The notes under the pieces were generated by a model. That model saw only the letters and a list, made by a program, of their open reading frames with translations. It was not told where the DNA came from and searched no databases. Position numbers and translations under genes: made by a program. DNA of 64,000 bases. Source: Candidatus Barnesiella excrementigallinarum (GTDB lineage Bacteria; Bacteroidota; Bacteroidia; Bacteroidales; Barnesiellaceae). The stretch spans positions 186,001 through 250,000 of the forward strand of contig DXFL01000023.1 in the NCBI GenBank assembly GCA_019114445.1. Reading direction: 5' to 3'. This document shows, one piece after another, positions 17,015 through 27,800 of this stretch; the first letter of the stretch is position 1; each line of letters begins with the position of its first letter.

Positions 17015-19804
17015 TTATTCATAAATTCCGGTCGCCGATTGTTTGGTTGCCTCGGCCGAACCGAATGCCGGAGCAAGGACATCGAGATTCAGGATTTCGG
17101 CCGGAGCAAAATCCGAACTATTCATATATTTCAAAATTGAAACAAGCATTTGCTTCGCAACCGATCGCTGCGCCAAATCCGACTGCAAATCGAATGTAGC
17201 AAGCACCAATCTGCCTTGCCCTACTTTCCCTTCATAGAGAGAAGCCAACCGACGGTTATTGGCAAAATTGTCTATCATCTCAACGATGGGTGCTCCGCCT
17301 TTCAACTCATCGACAACCAAAGTGGTCGAATTTATATTCAAATCCCACCATTGCCAATCGGTATGAATATCTGTCGGGAAATCTGCCAAAGCCTTATGGG
17401 AAGGATCACAAAGGATTCCCATCGTTCCGGCCTGTTTGGGGAAGTGAACCGGGCTCCAAAATACAGGAACGAACTTACCCTCGATTCCTTTCATCTTTTT
17501 CCATTCGGGATTGAACAGAACCGTTTTCCCCTGCGATAACAGAAGTTTAGCCTCGTCAAAACTCCGGGTATAAACTACATTTCCAAAATCGACCGCTTGC
17601 TGTGCCGGATATACCCAAATATTCCATCTGTTTTTGTAATCCGTATCATTCAATGTCACAACCACTTGTAATTTCGCAGCCTTATCAACGCCATCTAAGG
17701 CAAAATCTATTTGACCTAACCCGCCATTATAGCCTATTATTGCCTTTTTCATGGGAATCGTTCCTGCCGCCAACTTCTGATTGCCATTATAAATCTCCCA
17801 CGAGAATGTTTTGTCGACCAATTCCGAGGCGCCATAATTGCACAACTCCAATTCGGCTGCAAAATGCTCATCATTCTTATAAACGGCTTTGGGGAATTTA
17901 AGCAAAGGAACTACGGGCGAGCAAAACTCTCGGAACTCGGCACCGCTTAAAATGCCCTTACTCTCCCAAAACGCATTCAACAACCCGACAAGAGCCGTCC
18001 CCTGTCCCGGGAAATCATGCAAATCGAGCAACTGGAATCCACTGATACCGGCGGTCTTCAACGCCCGTTCTATCTCTTCCTTGTATAAAATAGCTGCCAA
18101 CTTCCCAGACGACAACGTATAAGACGACGCCTTATCCAACAATCCTTTTTTCTCCAAATCGTTTCGTATGGCAATAAAGTTCGTCGGTTTAAGAACACCC
18201 GTATATTTCTCTATCTCCTTCATATCGGGATAAACCGAATACTGCCCTATCTCGTGGGTAATCAAAGGAACGGTCATACCCTCGATTGCCGTACCGTAGT
18301 CCTTGTCAAACGACGGAGGATATTGATTGAACACGCCTTGTCCGCGCACCCACCCTTTGTCGGTCCATTGCGACACGAAGAAATCGTCGTCAGGTTCGGG
18401 CCATACGCCATGTCCCTTTGCAAACGTAAACGACGTGGTGGTATATAAATGTCGTGGGTCTTCTTTTTTTAACCGCAGCAAAAGGTCTGTCAACATATCG
18501 AAATCGCCTTCCAATTCATTGCCGAGGCTCCACAGGCAAAACGAAGGATGGTTGCCATACTCTTTCAGGATTCGCCAAGCCTCATCTTGAACAAATTTCA
18601 CGGCACCCGTGTCGGTACCCAAAGTCGTCGACCATACCGGCAATTCCACTTGAAGATAAAATCCCATTTCATCGGCCACCTCAAATGCGGCACGGGGAGG
18701 ACACCACGAATGAAATCTCAAATGGTTCAACCCATAATCCTTAGCGGCTTTAAATACAGTCTCCCAACCTGCTTTATCCATCGGAGGCGTCCCCGTCAAC
18801 GGGAAAATGCAACACTCCAACGTTCCTCTCAAAAATAACGGACGATTATTCAACATCATTTGAGCACCTCTATGCTCCAATTTCCGCATACCAAATGTCG
18901 AGGCTTTCGAAGTCGAGATCTCTCCTGCATTAATCTCGACATCCATCGTATAGAGCGTAGGGGTATGCTCGCTCCAAAATTCGGCGTCGTCCATCGGGCA
19001 GACATATTCCACCGTATCTTTACCCACGGCAATATCCCGTTCTTCTTTTTTCTTCGAAACGATTTTTCCCGTGGCTTTATCCTTCACGGTCATAGCTATT
19101 GTCGAATGTACAGGATTATCGGTTTCATTTTCCAACGACAATACAACTTTCACCGACCGATCGTCTACATCGGGATACAACCGCATATTTTCGATAGAGA
19201 CATTCTCTACACATTGCAAACTCATATCCCCCAAAATTCCATTCCACTTGATTTGGGTATGGTCGGTATACGCATGAGCCAAGTTATCGGCCACCGAAAT
19301 TTCATGGCGATACCGGTTATCTACCCTAACGGTAAGGATTTGCGATTCGCCGGGAACGACAAAATCGGTCAAGTCATATCGATGAGGAGTAGTAAGGCTC
19401 TCTTCATTACCGGGCACCTTTTTCCCGTCGACCCAAACCTGCGAATCCCACAAGACCCGTTCCAAATTCAAAACAACCTGTTTCCCTTCCCACTGTTTGG
19501 GAACAGTAATTTTTCGGGAATACCAAGCCGGACCTACGTAACTATACTTCCGGGTAAGATGGAGTAGTTGGGGCTTTGTCAACTCCGGTTTCAAAGTATC
19601 TGGATTGCCCAATTTCGCCTCATCGGTAGTCCCCGGCAACAAGATTGAGGTCGAATACATTTGTCCGGCCCAATTTTGTTCCACCCCCACATCGGCACTA
19701 TCAAGTTTTACGGTCCACTCCCCGGATAAATCGACTCGCTCCGGCGTAACCGAACATGAGCACAAAAAAGCAAACAGAATGATTGATCCCAAGTAATGCT
19801 TCAT
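17015..19804 (-). CDS. GH2-family lipoprotein glycosidase
   Basis: A 929-aa lipoprotein; the lipobox is L-C-S-C, modified Cys17. Domains in order: sugar-binding jelly roll (about 25-200), immunoglobulin-like domain (205-305), TIM barrel (310-600) and C-terminal accessory region. The acid/base is E430 in SLGNELEG and the nucleophile E518 in ITHEIGQY. The barrel starts with a distinctive RPLFLRGTLECCIFP, shared with the GH2 at 30618-33434, with which it is paralogous along most of its length. Beta-galactosidase, beta-glucuronidase or a related exo-activity is possible. It is the first gene of an operon running through porter, GH30 and sulfatase, behind operator copy C. Confidence 0.9.
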   Translation of the reverse strand: MKHYLGSIILFAFLCSCSVTPERVDLSGEWTVKLDSADVGVEQNWAGQMYSTSILLPGTTDEAKLGNPDTLKPELTKPQLLHLTRKYSYVGPAWYSRKITVPKQWEGKQVVLNLERVLWDSQVWVDGKKVPGNEESLTTPHRYDLTDFVVPGESQILTVRVDNRYRHEISVADNLAHAYTDHTQIKWNGILGDMSLQCVENVSIENMRLYPDVDDRSVKVVLSLENETDNPVHSTIAMTVKDKATGKIVSKKKEERDIAVGKDTVEYVCPMDDAEFWSEHTPTLYTMDVEINAGEISTSKASTFGMRKLEHRGAQMMLNNRPLFLRGTLECCIFPLTGTPPMDKAGWETVFKAAKDYGLNHLRFHSWCPPRAAFEVADEMGFYLQVELPVWSTTLGTDTGAVKFVQDEAWRILKEYGNHPSFCLWSLGNELEGDFDMLTDLLLRLKKEDPRHLYTTTSFTFAKGHGVWPEPDDDFFVSQWTDKGWVRGQGVFNQYPPSFDKDYGTAIEGMTVPLITHEIGQYSVYPDMKEIEKYTGVLKPTNFIAIRNDLEKKGLLDKASSYTLSSGKLAAILYKEEIERALKTAGISGFQLLDLHDFPGQGTALVGLLNAFWESKGILSGAEFREFCSPVVPLLKFPKAVYKNDEHFAAELELCNYGASELVDKTFSWEIYNGNQKLAAGTIPMKKAIIGYNGGLGQIDFALDGVDKAAKLQVVVTLNDTDYKNRWNIWVYPAQQAVDFGNVVYTRSFDEAKLLLSQGKTVLFNPEWKKMKGIEGKFVPVFWSPVHFPKQAGTMGILCDPSHKALADFPTDIHTDWQWWDLNINSTTLVVDELKGGAPIVEMIDNFANNRRLASLYEGKVGQGRLVLATFDLQSDLAQRSVAKQMLVSILKYMNSSDFAPAEILNLDVLAPAFGSAEATKQSATGIYE

Positions 19805-19856
19805 GGTATATAATGCTTTAAAGTTTTATTGAATGATTAGAATTAATTTCTAATTG

Positions 19857-19912
19857 CAAAATAAGATTATTTCTCGAAATCCAAAAATGTAAAATAGCAC
19901 GATAATGATGTA
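19857..19912 (-). promoter_or_regulatory. Locus operator/promoter copy C
   Basis: Minus sense: TACAT-N16-TACAT followed by 22 bases and the -7 box TTATTTTG (19857-19864). Plus-strand ATGTA half-sites start at 19887 and 19908. The box is 52 bases from the GH2 ATG. The site also lies 20 bases upstream of the regulator gene's own promoter, so the bound protein could affect both directions. Confidence 0.82.
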
Positions 19913-19931
19913 GAATTAATGGGTTAAAAAA

Positions 19932-19963
19932 TTTGCCGAAACGACAAGGTTTTATTACTTTTG
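19932..19963 (+). promoter_or_regulatory. Promoter of the AraC-family regulator gene
   Basis: TTTG (19932-19935), a 20-base spacer and TACTTTTG (19956-19963) match the Bacteroidota consensus fully. Unlike the six locus promoters it has both boxes intact and no properly placed TACAT repeat, consistent with steady activator-independent expression of the regulator. The leader would be only about 13 bases. Confidence 0.7.
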
Positions 19964-19982
19964 TAAAAAGCAGTAAATCAAC

Positions 19983-20864
19983 ATGGAAAAGAAACAAGAA
20001 GGCTTCATCAACCAAAAAGCGATTGTTATACCTCTTGATATAAAAAACATTTTGGCGAGAGACGAATTAACCAAATTGCTTTACATTACCGACATCGGAT
20101 ATTATCCTCATGCCGAAGGCCATTATCGTATACGGAAATACGGCTCACACCAAAACATTTTGATTTATTGTACCGAGGGAGAAGGTTGGTATCATATCAA
20201 TAATCAGCGTTTCAAAGTAAAGAAAAATCAATTCGTTATTATTTCGGCGGGCACGCCCCATATCTATGCAGCTTCGGAAGACCATCCATGGAGTATCTAT
20301 TGGATACACTTTACCGGAGAGAAAGCCAATGTTTTTGAAAACTTCTACAACAAAACCCACTCTATCGACGAGGCATCGGATGCCCGGTTCGAAGCCCGCA
20401 TACAACTTTTTGAAGAGATTTTCCAAAACTTAGAAATGGGTTACAACATCGAGAACCTGCATTATACCACCTTAGTCCTATGGCATTTCCTCGGATCGTT
20501 CCGTTATATTCCGCAATTCCGAATCATCAACAAAAGTTCGGCGGTGAATATTATCAACGATGCCATTATCTTTATGAAAAAGAATCTCGACAAAAAGTTG
20601 ACACTCGAAGAAATTGCCCATCATGTCAACTATTCACCCTCACACTTTGGATTGGTATTCTCGCAAAAAACCAGTTTTACTCCGCTCAACTACTTCAACC
20701 AGTTGAAAATACAGGCCGCCTGTCGCTATCTCGATTTTTCGGACCTTAAAATGAAGGAAATCGCGCAAAAATTAGGGTTCTACGATCAATACCACTTTTC
20801 CAAAGTATTTACCAAACACATGAACATGACCCCTTCGAAGTACAAAGCAAAGAACAAAGGATAA
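19983..20864 (+). CDS. AraC-family transcriptional regulator of the locus
   Basis: A 293-aa cytoplasmic one-component regulator. The N-terminal cupin-like sensor covers about residues 35-130. It contains YRIRKYGSHQNILIYCTEGEG and SIYWIHFTG, typical of AraC_binding domains that sense small sugars. A helical linker follows. The C-terminal double HTH (about 190-290) contains LTLEEIAHHVNYSPSHFGLVF and the AraC signature around EIAQKLGFYDQYHFSKVFTK. It is the only transcription factor in the window and is divergent from an operon preceded by operator copy C. Direct repeats spaced by two helical turns are what two tandem AraC-type DNA-binding domains usually recognise, so I infer it activates all six locus promoters. 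The stop codon directly abuts the stop of convergent GH95. Confidence 0.93.
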   Translation: MEKKQEGFINQKAIVIPLDIKNILARDELTKLLYITDIGYYPHAEGHYRIRKYGSHQNILIYCTEGEGWYHINNQRFKVKKNQFVIISAGTPHIYAASEDHPWSIYWIHFTGEKANVFENFYNKTHSIDEASDARFEARIQLFEEIFQNLEMGYNIENLHYTTLVLWHFLGSFRYIPQFRIINKSSAVNIINDAIIFMKKNLDKKLTLEEIAHHVNYSPSHFGLVFSQKTSFTPLNYFNQLKIQAACRYLDFSDLKMKEIAQKLGFYDQYHFSKVFTKHMNMTPSKYKAKNKG

Positions 20865-23258
20865 TTACCTTTGCCAATGCCACGAATCCTTGTCGGAGAA
20901 ATCAGGGATATCCACTATTTCGCCATCATACATTATCTTGCAACGGTTGCCTAACAACGATTTTATCTCGGCAGAAGACAATACTCCGTCGGCCCACTGC
21001 AACGACACTTCGAATCCGCCGCGAGCTTTCAATCCCGAAACAGAACCTCGGCTCCAAGCATGGGGCAACGCCGGCAATAACTGAACGATATACATTCCAT
21101 CTTCATACACATGGCTCTGCAAAAGCATTTCGGCAATGCCCGCAGTCGACCCGAAATTCGCATCGATTTGGAATGGAGGACAATCTGTAAACAAATTATT
21201 ATTCAAATTCTCTATCAATACATTGTCCAAACTATGCAAAGCATCCTCGGCCCGATGCAAACGAGCATACTGACTGACAAGCCAAGCCGAACTCCACCCG
21301 GTATACCCTCCACCTTTCGCTATACGATAATCTATCGACTTGCTCGCAGCAGCAGCCCATTCAGGAGTTTGTAACACATTAATCTGCGACCCCGGATGAA
21401 CAGCAAACATATGCGACATATGCCTATGCCCCGGCTCTGCCTCTTCAAACTCTTCGCGCCACTCCATCAAACGGCCATCGGAACCGATTTTAACGCCTTC
21501 GAGACTATTCTGTGCCTCTGCCACTCTATCTACAAAATCGTCGTCGGTATCCAATACCCCGGACAACAGGACAAAGTCATCGAACAACTGCCAAATCGTT
21601 TGTTGGTCGTGAGATGGTCCCATACTGATTTGACAATGGCTTCCATCGGGAGCGATAAATGTATTTTCTGGAGAAACCGATGGCCCCGATACGAGTTTCC
21701 CCGTTTGGGGGTGAACAACCAACCAATCCATATAAAACTCCACGGCTTCCTTCAATACCGGATACATCTGCTCTACAAAAGCCGTATCGCCCGTAAAACG
21801 GAAATGCTCCGCTATGTGCTGGCAAATCCATGCCGGAGCACCGATGTGCATACCCCATGAAGAATCCTCGCCGGGAGACGTATACCCCCACACATTCGTT
21901 ATCGGGTGAACAACCCACCCCTTTTGGGCATATTGTATCCGAGCCGTTTTACGTCCCGGCTCCACAAGCGACGTAATCAAATCGAACAAAGGTAAATGCA
22001 GTTCCGACAAGTTTGTCACCTCGGCAAGCCAATAATTCATCTCCACATTTACATCTGTATGATAATCGCCATTCCAAGCCGTTTGAATTTTATTCGCCCA
22101 AAGCCCTTGTAAATTTGCCGGAAGAGTTCCCGGTCGGGAAGAGGAAATCAACAAATATCGTCCAAACTGAAACAACAGTTCATACAGATGAGGATCGACC
22201 TCTCCCTTTGCGGCATTCGCTACCAACACATCTGTCGGGATAAGGTCGGGGGTCTCTGAAAGATGAAACGACACACGAGAGAAATAGGTTTGATAATCGG
22301 CCACGTGCCTGTCGAGCAACTGGTCGAAACTCTTTTTCGCCGCATTTTCCAGTCGAGACTTTGTCAAGCCCTCATAATCACGGCCCTTATATTCGGGATA
22401 CTTCATCACATAATCGGTCGAAGCAGATAACAGCAAAACCACTTCGTCGGCTGCCGACACGCGCAATATACTGTCGCTACATTCCACCTGCCCGCCTTTT
22501 GCCATAGCCCTTAAACGCGCCATATATTCAAGGCCGTCGCCTCCCTTGCCATTATCCAACACACCGGACATTACCAAATCCGATCCATCACAATATGTTT
22601 TGAATCGCTCCGGGCGGGTCATGGTGCAAGAAAATGAAATCGACCGAGATTTATCGGCTTTTATTTGCATAACCAAAACCTCATCGGGGTAACTCGAAAA
22701 TATCCGCCTTTCGAAACGGATCCCATCTTGCACATACTCGACCCGGGCAATGGCTGTTGTCAAATCGAGTTCCCTATAATAGTCGGTATACCTACTCTTG
22801 TTCTCAAAATCGATCCACAAATCGCCCAACGTTTGGAAACAACCGAATGGGATTTTTGCGCCGACACCCTTTCCAGAACCTTCTCCCACACACACTTGTG
22901 TGCGACGGGTTAACTCCGAAGCCTCCTTATAACGCCCCTCGAACAACAAATTCCGAATTTTATCCACATTCTTGGCAGCTTCCCGGTTATCCCCATCATT
23001 TTGGCTCCCCGACCACATAGACTCTTCGTTCAGTTGGATGCGTTCCTTTTTTACATCGCCAAAAACAACGGCTCCCAAAGAACCATTCCCCAACGGAAGC
23101 CCCGACATCCATGCCGTATCGTTATTCCAACCATAAGGCTTATCAACCGCCAAAGCATCGGCAGGTTGCTCATACCACAACTTCAAATTCTGCTCCCGGT
23201 CAACGACCGAGCACGATACCAAACACACAACAAAAACAAAAATACACAACCGTCTCAT
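20865..23258 (-). CDS. GH95-family alpha-L-fucosidase/galactosidase (lipoprotein)
   Basis: A 797-aa lipoprotein (lipobox L-V-S-C, modified Cys16). The N-terminal beta-sandwich opens with the GH95 hallmark [20 protein letters not shown] and [12 protein letters not shown]. The (alpha/alpha)6 catalytic barrel follows from about residue 290, with [32 protein letters not shown] and FRFTGD. GH95 enzymes are inverting alpha-1,2-L-fucosidases or alpha-L-galactosidases using Asn/Asp catalysis; which one applies is not decided here. The start overlaps the upstream stop by ATGA, implying coupled translation. It is the last gene of the long minus-strand series and has no spacer or terminator before the convergent regulator gene. 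Confidence 0.93.
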   Translation of the reverse strand: MRRLCIFVFVVCLVSCSVVDREQNLKLWYEQPADALAVDKPYGWNNDTAWMSGLPLGNGSLGAVVFGDVKKERIQLNEESMWSGSQNDGDNREAAKNVDKIRNLLFEGRYKEASELTRRTQVCVGEGSGKGVGAKIPFGCFQTLGDLWIDFENKSRYTDYYRELDLTTAIARVEYVQDGIRFERRIFSSYPDEVLVMQIKADKSRSISFSCTMTRPERFKTYCDGSDLVMSGVLDNGKGGDGLEYMARLRAMAKGGQVECSDSILRVSAADEVVLLLSASTDYVMKYPEYKGRDYEGLTKSRLENAAKKSFDQLLDRHVADYQTYFSRVSFHLSETPDLIPTDVLVANAAKGEVDPHLYELLFQFGRYLLISSSRPGTLPANLQGLWANKIQTAWNGDYHTDVNVEMNYWLAEVTNLSELHLPLFDLITSLVEPGRKTARIQYAQKGWVVHPITNVWGYTSPGEDSSWGMHIGAPAWICQHIAEHFRFTGDTAFVEQMYPVLKEAVEFYMDWLVVHPQTGKLVSGPSVSPENTFIAPDGSHCQISMGPSHDQQTIWQLFDDFVLLSGVLDTDDDFVDRVAEAQNSLEGVKIGSDGRLMEWREEFEEAEPGHRHMSHMFAVHPGSQINVLQTPEWAAAASKSIDYRIAKGGGYTGWSSAWLVSQYARLHRAEDALHSLDNVLIENLNNNLFTDCPPFQIDANFGSTAGIAEMLLQSHVYEDGMYIVQLLPALPHAWSRGSVSGLKARGGFEVSLQWADGVLSSAEIKSLLGNRCKIMYDGEIVDIPDFSDKDSWHWQR

Positions 23259-24319
23259 TCCGCATTAGATTTTAAGGGTAAAATAACAATAAACGATTCA
23301 TCGCCTTTCTTAACGGCAAAAGATAATGCTTTGGGAAGATCGTCCTCGATATAAACCGATGGCCGTTCCATTCTATCCACTTGCATAACAGTGCCATCTT
23401 TCAAAGGAATCTCTTTCCGGCACACTTTATAGTTTTGGGCTTTTTCCCAAGATTTTCCATCGGTCGAAGTAATCAGTCCGATAAAATTATCTCCATGAGA
23501 ATGGAAAATTGCATAATAACGCAACCTTTTCTTGTCATACCACAAAAACATATCTTCCGATGGAATTTCCGAGAATGCCGACTTTTCTTCCAAGACAAAA
23601 GGGCCTTCGGGAGAATCCGAAACGCCATTGGCCTGAATCAACCGCCAAGTCTTGCTACTCACATCATCGCCTTTTATAATGAGGTGGTATTTGTTATCGG
23701 GCCCCTCGCAAACCGTGGGATTGACCGCTACATTTTTAATCGGTCCCGAAGGTTCCACAATCGGGCGATCAAATCTTTTCCACTCACCCATTGGATTCTC
23801 TGCAACCGCCACTCCCGGACGTTGGTTCGAACGCAATGTCCCCCACAAAGCATGGGAATATCCTTGTTTCCCGACAGACGTTAACTCCGAATCGGTTATC
23901 GGCCGAGCCCCGGTATTCGTCGAAGTATAATACAGATAGTATTTATCGTGGAACCGACGGACTTGTACATTGTGCATTGTAACGGCATCCCACTTGTCTT
24001 TTCTCGGCAACAAAATGGTCCGGCTGTTCCGATAGGGACCCAAAATGTGATCCGATTCGGCAAGAGCGATTTCGGAATGCGTCAACCAAGCATAAAAGCC
24101 CAAAGATTTAGGCCACCTCGCATAAAACAGATAATAATGATTCTCCGACTCCTTTACAATCGAATGGCACCAATGATAATACGCAGGATTCCGTATAAAA
24201 GAGCTACTATCGACGGGTTGTATCATCGTCGACAAATCCAAATCATCGGTCGGCGGGCAGGCAATACCGGGATAAATAAAAAACAACAATCCTAAAACAC
24301 AACTACACAACCGGTTCAT
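23255..24319 (-). CDS. Five-bladed beta-propeller glycosidase (GH43/GH32/GH117-like)
   Basis: A 354-aa exported protein. A signal peptide ends near PGIAC (SPI, or an atypical lipobox). The body repeats W/Y-rich blade motifs of a five-bladed propeller: [50 protein letters not shown] and [17 protein letters not shown]. The propeller families GH32, GH43 and GH117 share this fold, and none can be chosen confidently. GH117 would fit exo-acting alpha-1,3-anhydrogalactose release from sulfated algal galactans. Its TGA overlaps the GH95 start. A second protein of this fold lies at 33586-34623. Confidence 0.7.
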   Translation of the reverse strand: MNRLCSCVLGLLFFIYPGIACPPTDDLDLSTMIQPVDSSSFIRNPAYYHWCHSIVKESENHYYLFYARWPKSLGFYAWLTHSEIALAESDHILGPYRNSRTILLPRKDKWDAVTMHNVQVRRFHDKYYLYYTSTNTGARPITDSELTSVGKQGYSHALWGTLRSNQRPGVAVAENPMGEWKRFDRPIVEPSGPIKNVAVNPTVCEGPDNKYHLIIKGDDVSSKTWRLIQANGVSDSPEGPFVLEEKSAFSEIPSEDMFLWYDKKRLRYYAIFHSHGDNFIGLITSTDGKSWEKAQNYKVCRKEIPLKDGTVMQVDRMERPSVYIEDDLPKALSFAVKKGDESFIVILPLKSNAE

Positions 24320-24332
24320 ATCGTCTATTTTT

Positions 24333-24857
24333 TTAATTGTCGGGAATAATCCCGGTTTTCAAATTGTCATATATGACTTTGGCAAATCGCTCTCCCAAGT
24401 TCAACAGTCCGAATGTGCCCAAATGCACATCGTCGGTAGGCGCAGGTGTTTGGTAATCGGTCGAAAGCATTTGTAAATCATCGTCTTCTACCCATATAGC
24501 ATTTTTTACCGACAACGGAGTGCAAGAATGTTCCGAAACGGCAATTTGGGCATTACGAACCATCGTTCTCCCCGGGAAACGTGCCGCCGGTAACGGCATT
24601 ACCTCGCCGAACACAAAAAGCATATCGGGTGCCGACAACGCATCGCGCACTTGCAAAATAAAGTTTTTCAAGTTCTCCCCGTAATTCCTCGAATTGTCCA
24701 ACCCGGCAACCTCTCTGGCGTCGGCCTCCCCCTGCTGCCATACCATTGCCCTGACAACCGGTTCGAAACCCATCGCTTTCAAAGCCTTCAAAGCCTCATT
24801 TACCGTATCTAACCATTTGGCATATTCTTCGCCTTGTTTCTCTCCGGCTCTATTCCC
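24333..24857 (-). pseudogene. 3' remnant of an SGNH sialate-O-acetylesterase-like gene
   Basis: About 175 codons matching only the second half of a DUF303/SGNH esterase: LDTVNEALKALKAMGF, VWQQGEADA, and the terminal block DDVHLGTFGLLNLGERFA with the Asp/His of the catalytic triad. The first half, with the GQSN/GDS nucleophile block, is absent. The open frame reaches back only to a stop at 24888-24890 and has no proper start; the first candidate is a TTG at 24791. Its upstream end overlaps, in another frame, the truncated tail of the GH106-like gene. I read it as the downstream half of a deletion junction (see findings). It is probably non-functional, though still within the operon. Confidence 0.7.
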
Positions 24858-27800
24858 CGAAATCCGCCCGAATAGCTTTCCATTCCCTCATATCGAGAAA
24901 AATCTCCAAGAGTAACCTTTCCCGACCCGCAATTCTGCTTCACCGGCTCATCAAAAAAGGCTCCGCCGGCATATCCGTCTGCGGGCTCGGCATAAACTTC
25001 GACACGGCTTGGATAAGGGGTTACTTCACAGGGAGCGACATCGTACTCTCTATACAATCCATCTTGTCGCATTCGAAGGAGTTTTGCGTCCCGCCCATCA
25101 ATTCGGACCGACAATTCGCCCACCACCCTAAAATGCAGCGATTGTAAACCCGGAGCTGTTGTAAAATGGAATTGCTCCGATTTATTCGGGGAGTTCCCTT
25201 TTATATCGAACGGTAAAACAGACTGGTCGTGATACCAGGGCGTTCGTAAAAACTCTTTTCCGGTTATCGGGCTGTTCGGATTCCTGAAAAAGAAATATGT
25301 AATACACGGTTTATCGAATGCCAAAATAACTTTCTGGGTCCCTTTATCCAAATAGATTCTCTTTGTTATCGCCCTTTCATCCCCGTTTATGAACAGCGCA
25401 TACGGGAGTGTTTCTCCTGTAACGATCTCATATTCGCCCGATTCGGGAATATGCACCCACGACATCAAATAATAAAACGAACCTTCCTCTTCCTTCGTCC
25501 GCATCGTATTAGTCATCGATCGTTGCAACCGTCCCAACCGAATTAAATCGGGATATGTTTCCAGTTTAAGCCCGTGATAGCCTTGATGCCCTTCATCTCC
25601 CTCAACGCCATATTTTATGGAATAACGATATTGGGGCAAATCAACAGGATTATCAAATATCTGTACCATTTCATCGGCCGGAACTTGTTGCGGCACAGGC
25701 CCATACTGATAGAATGCCGGGCCGAAAGAATATGTTTCCAAATTGTTATCCACATTCCTGACCCGTCGCACTTCCGGGCCTACTTTTTCATCGGTCGGAG
25801 GCCAATTAAAATCGCCATACCGATTGTCGAGAACCGGCTTGAACTCGCAATTCCACACACTGTCCAACACCACTTCTTCTTTCACTTCCATAGGCGATGG
25901 GAAGGGTACGGCATCGGATTTTTCCGTAAAAACTATAATTTGAAAATCGCTCTTGCTTTTCGGCAAACGCACATCGGTTTGTAACCCGTTACTACCCAAC
26001 GGTTGCAATTTATAAACCTTGCCAGTCCATGCATCCCAATACTCGACCTCTCCTTGTGCCCGGAAACTGCAAACAGTACCTTGCGCTACATTGTAAACCC
26101 CATAAATATGCCGGTTCCCTATCCGTCGATGAATATAATAGGGATTGCTATACGACCCGTGAATCGCAAAATCGGGGACAAAAGAACGCTTGATATACGT
26201 TACGGCCGAATCGGTGTTTTCAAACAGCAACGTCTTTCCCAAACCGGTCTCGGCTAAATAATCCGTCAAAAAAGGCTGTAACGCTTTTGCATCGCCGCCC
26301 AACGAATCGGTAGAGGAGGGAAGTTCGCCTAAATTTATCACCGTTCCCCCACTCTGCTTAAACGAAATCAATTTCTCCAACGACGATTGTTTAATAGAGG
26401 TCATCGACGAAACAACAATGACTTTAAACGCCTCGCCCGAAACCCGAATTTCGGAACCGACTATATCGGCACGATGCAACGATTCATAATCGATAAAATC
26501 AAAATCGATCGCATTTTCATATAACCGCCGCCCCATCTCGAACGCCGTTTCGGGAGCTTTATTGCCATCGCCTACTACCACCGGTTCAACCGGATACAAT
26601 ATGGCCACGTCGGCTACATGATAACCCTGAGACAACAAATAGCTCAACCGCTCGGTGCATTCCAACAGCGGTTCCATAACCTGCCAATAGGGCATTCTAA
26701 AATGATTACAAGGTGGTGCCCACTCCCACATGGCCCCCGGAGTTGCATAATACAATCCATGCAAACTCAACAGATTTTGACCTTGTGCGAAATTGGCAAA
26801 TATGGCATCTATCAACCCCGAAGTCGATGTACCCCAACCACTACCATAAAAGCCCTCCAACCAAACACGAGGGCGCTCATACAGATGTGCAATGGAAGAA
26901 TTTACCTTATTTTTTATCAAATCCTTCCCTAAAAAAGGTTGGTCGCAACCCGGCCCTTGATTCCAACGCTGAGTTCTAAAATAATCGCCGAAATCGGCCA
27001 CTCTGGTTCCTCGGCCTCCGTGATCACACCCAAAGATAAGTCCTCGTTGCTGATGCCATTCAAAAATCGGCCTGAAATAATTTTCCTCGCTCAACGATAC
27101 GGCAACGTCGTTATAATCCAATCTAATCTTATCCGTCAAAGGGCCTATATCCATAAATAACCCCAATAGATGTGGAAGAATATCATAGCCCTTGCGTTTT
27201 TTAAATTCTTGGGCAAAATACCTGTTCCACATATTCCCCTTTATATTGAATTCCAATTCGTCGGAAAAGAAAAAATTCAATCCTCCTTTGGCATCCTCAG
27301 GGAATTTATCCTCAAACGTTTGAAAGAAATGGAGGATATAAGCCGGCCCGGCCATCGGATGCATAGGGTCATAACTATTGGGGCAAGTCTCGGCATAAAC
27401 CATATAGACTTTCCACGGGCCTTTATCCGAGGGAGCCCACCTCAACCGATGATTCTCTACCGCATTACTCAAATCTACTTTCGTATTCCATCGGATATTC
27501 CCCTTTTCATCGAGTTTATAGGCTACCAACGTTAAAAAATCAGCTATCTCCCTATCGGCAATATCGACATAATCCCATACCTTCATTTGTACCCTCGAAG
27601 CCTCCAATTCGGGATAATCGCGCTTGGCAGCATCCAAACAATGACCAGAAGCGACACCCAATGTATAATCACTCAAAGAGACACTCATGTCCCTCTTTTT
27701 GGCCTCTTTCATAAACCAACCGAAGAGTTTCCACCACTCATCGGAAAATAAAGCCGGTTTCGACGGATATGTCAAACCCCATTTAAGCCACTTCCCGTCA

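Noticed and set aside
19932-19963. A seventh copy of the locus operator for the regulator gene
   Set aside because: The regulator promoter has intact -33 and -7 boxes but no TACAT repeat in its own sense; the nearby copy C points toward the GH2 operon.
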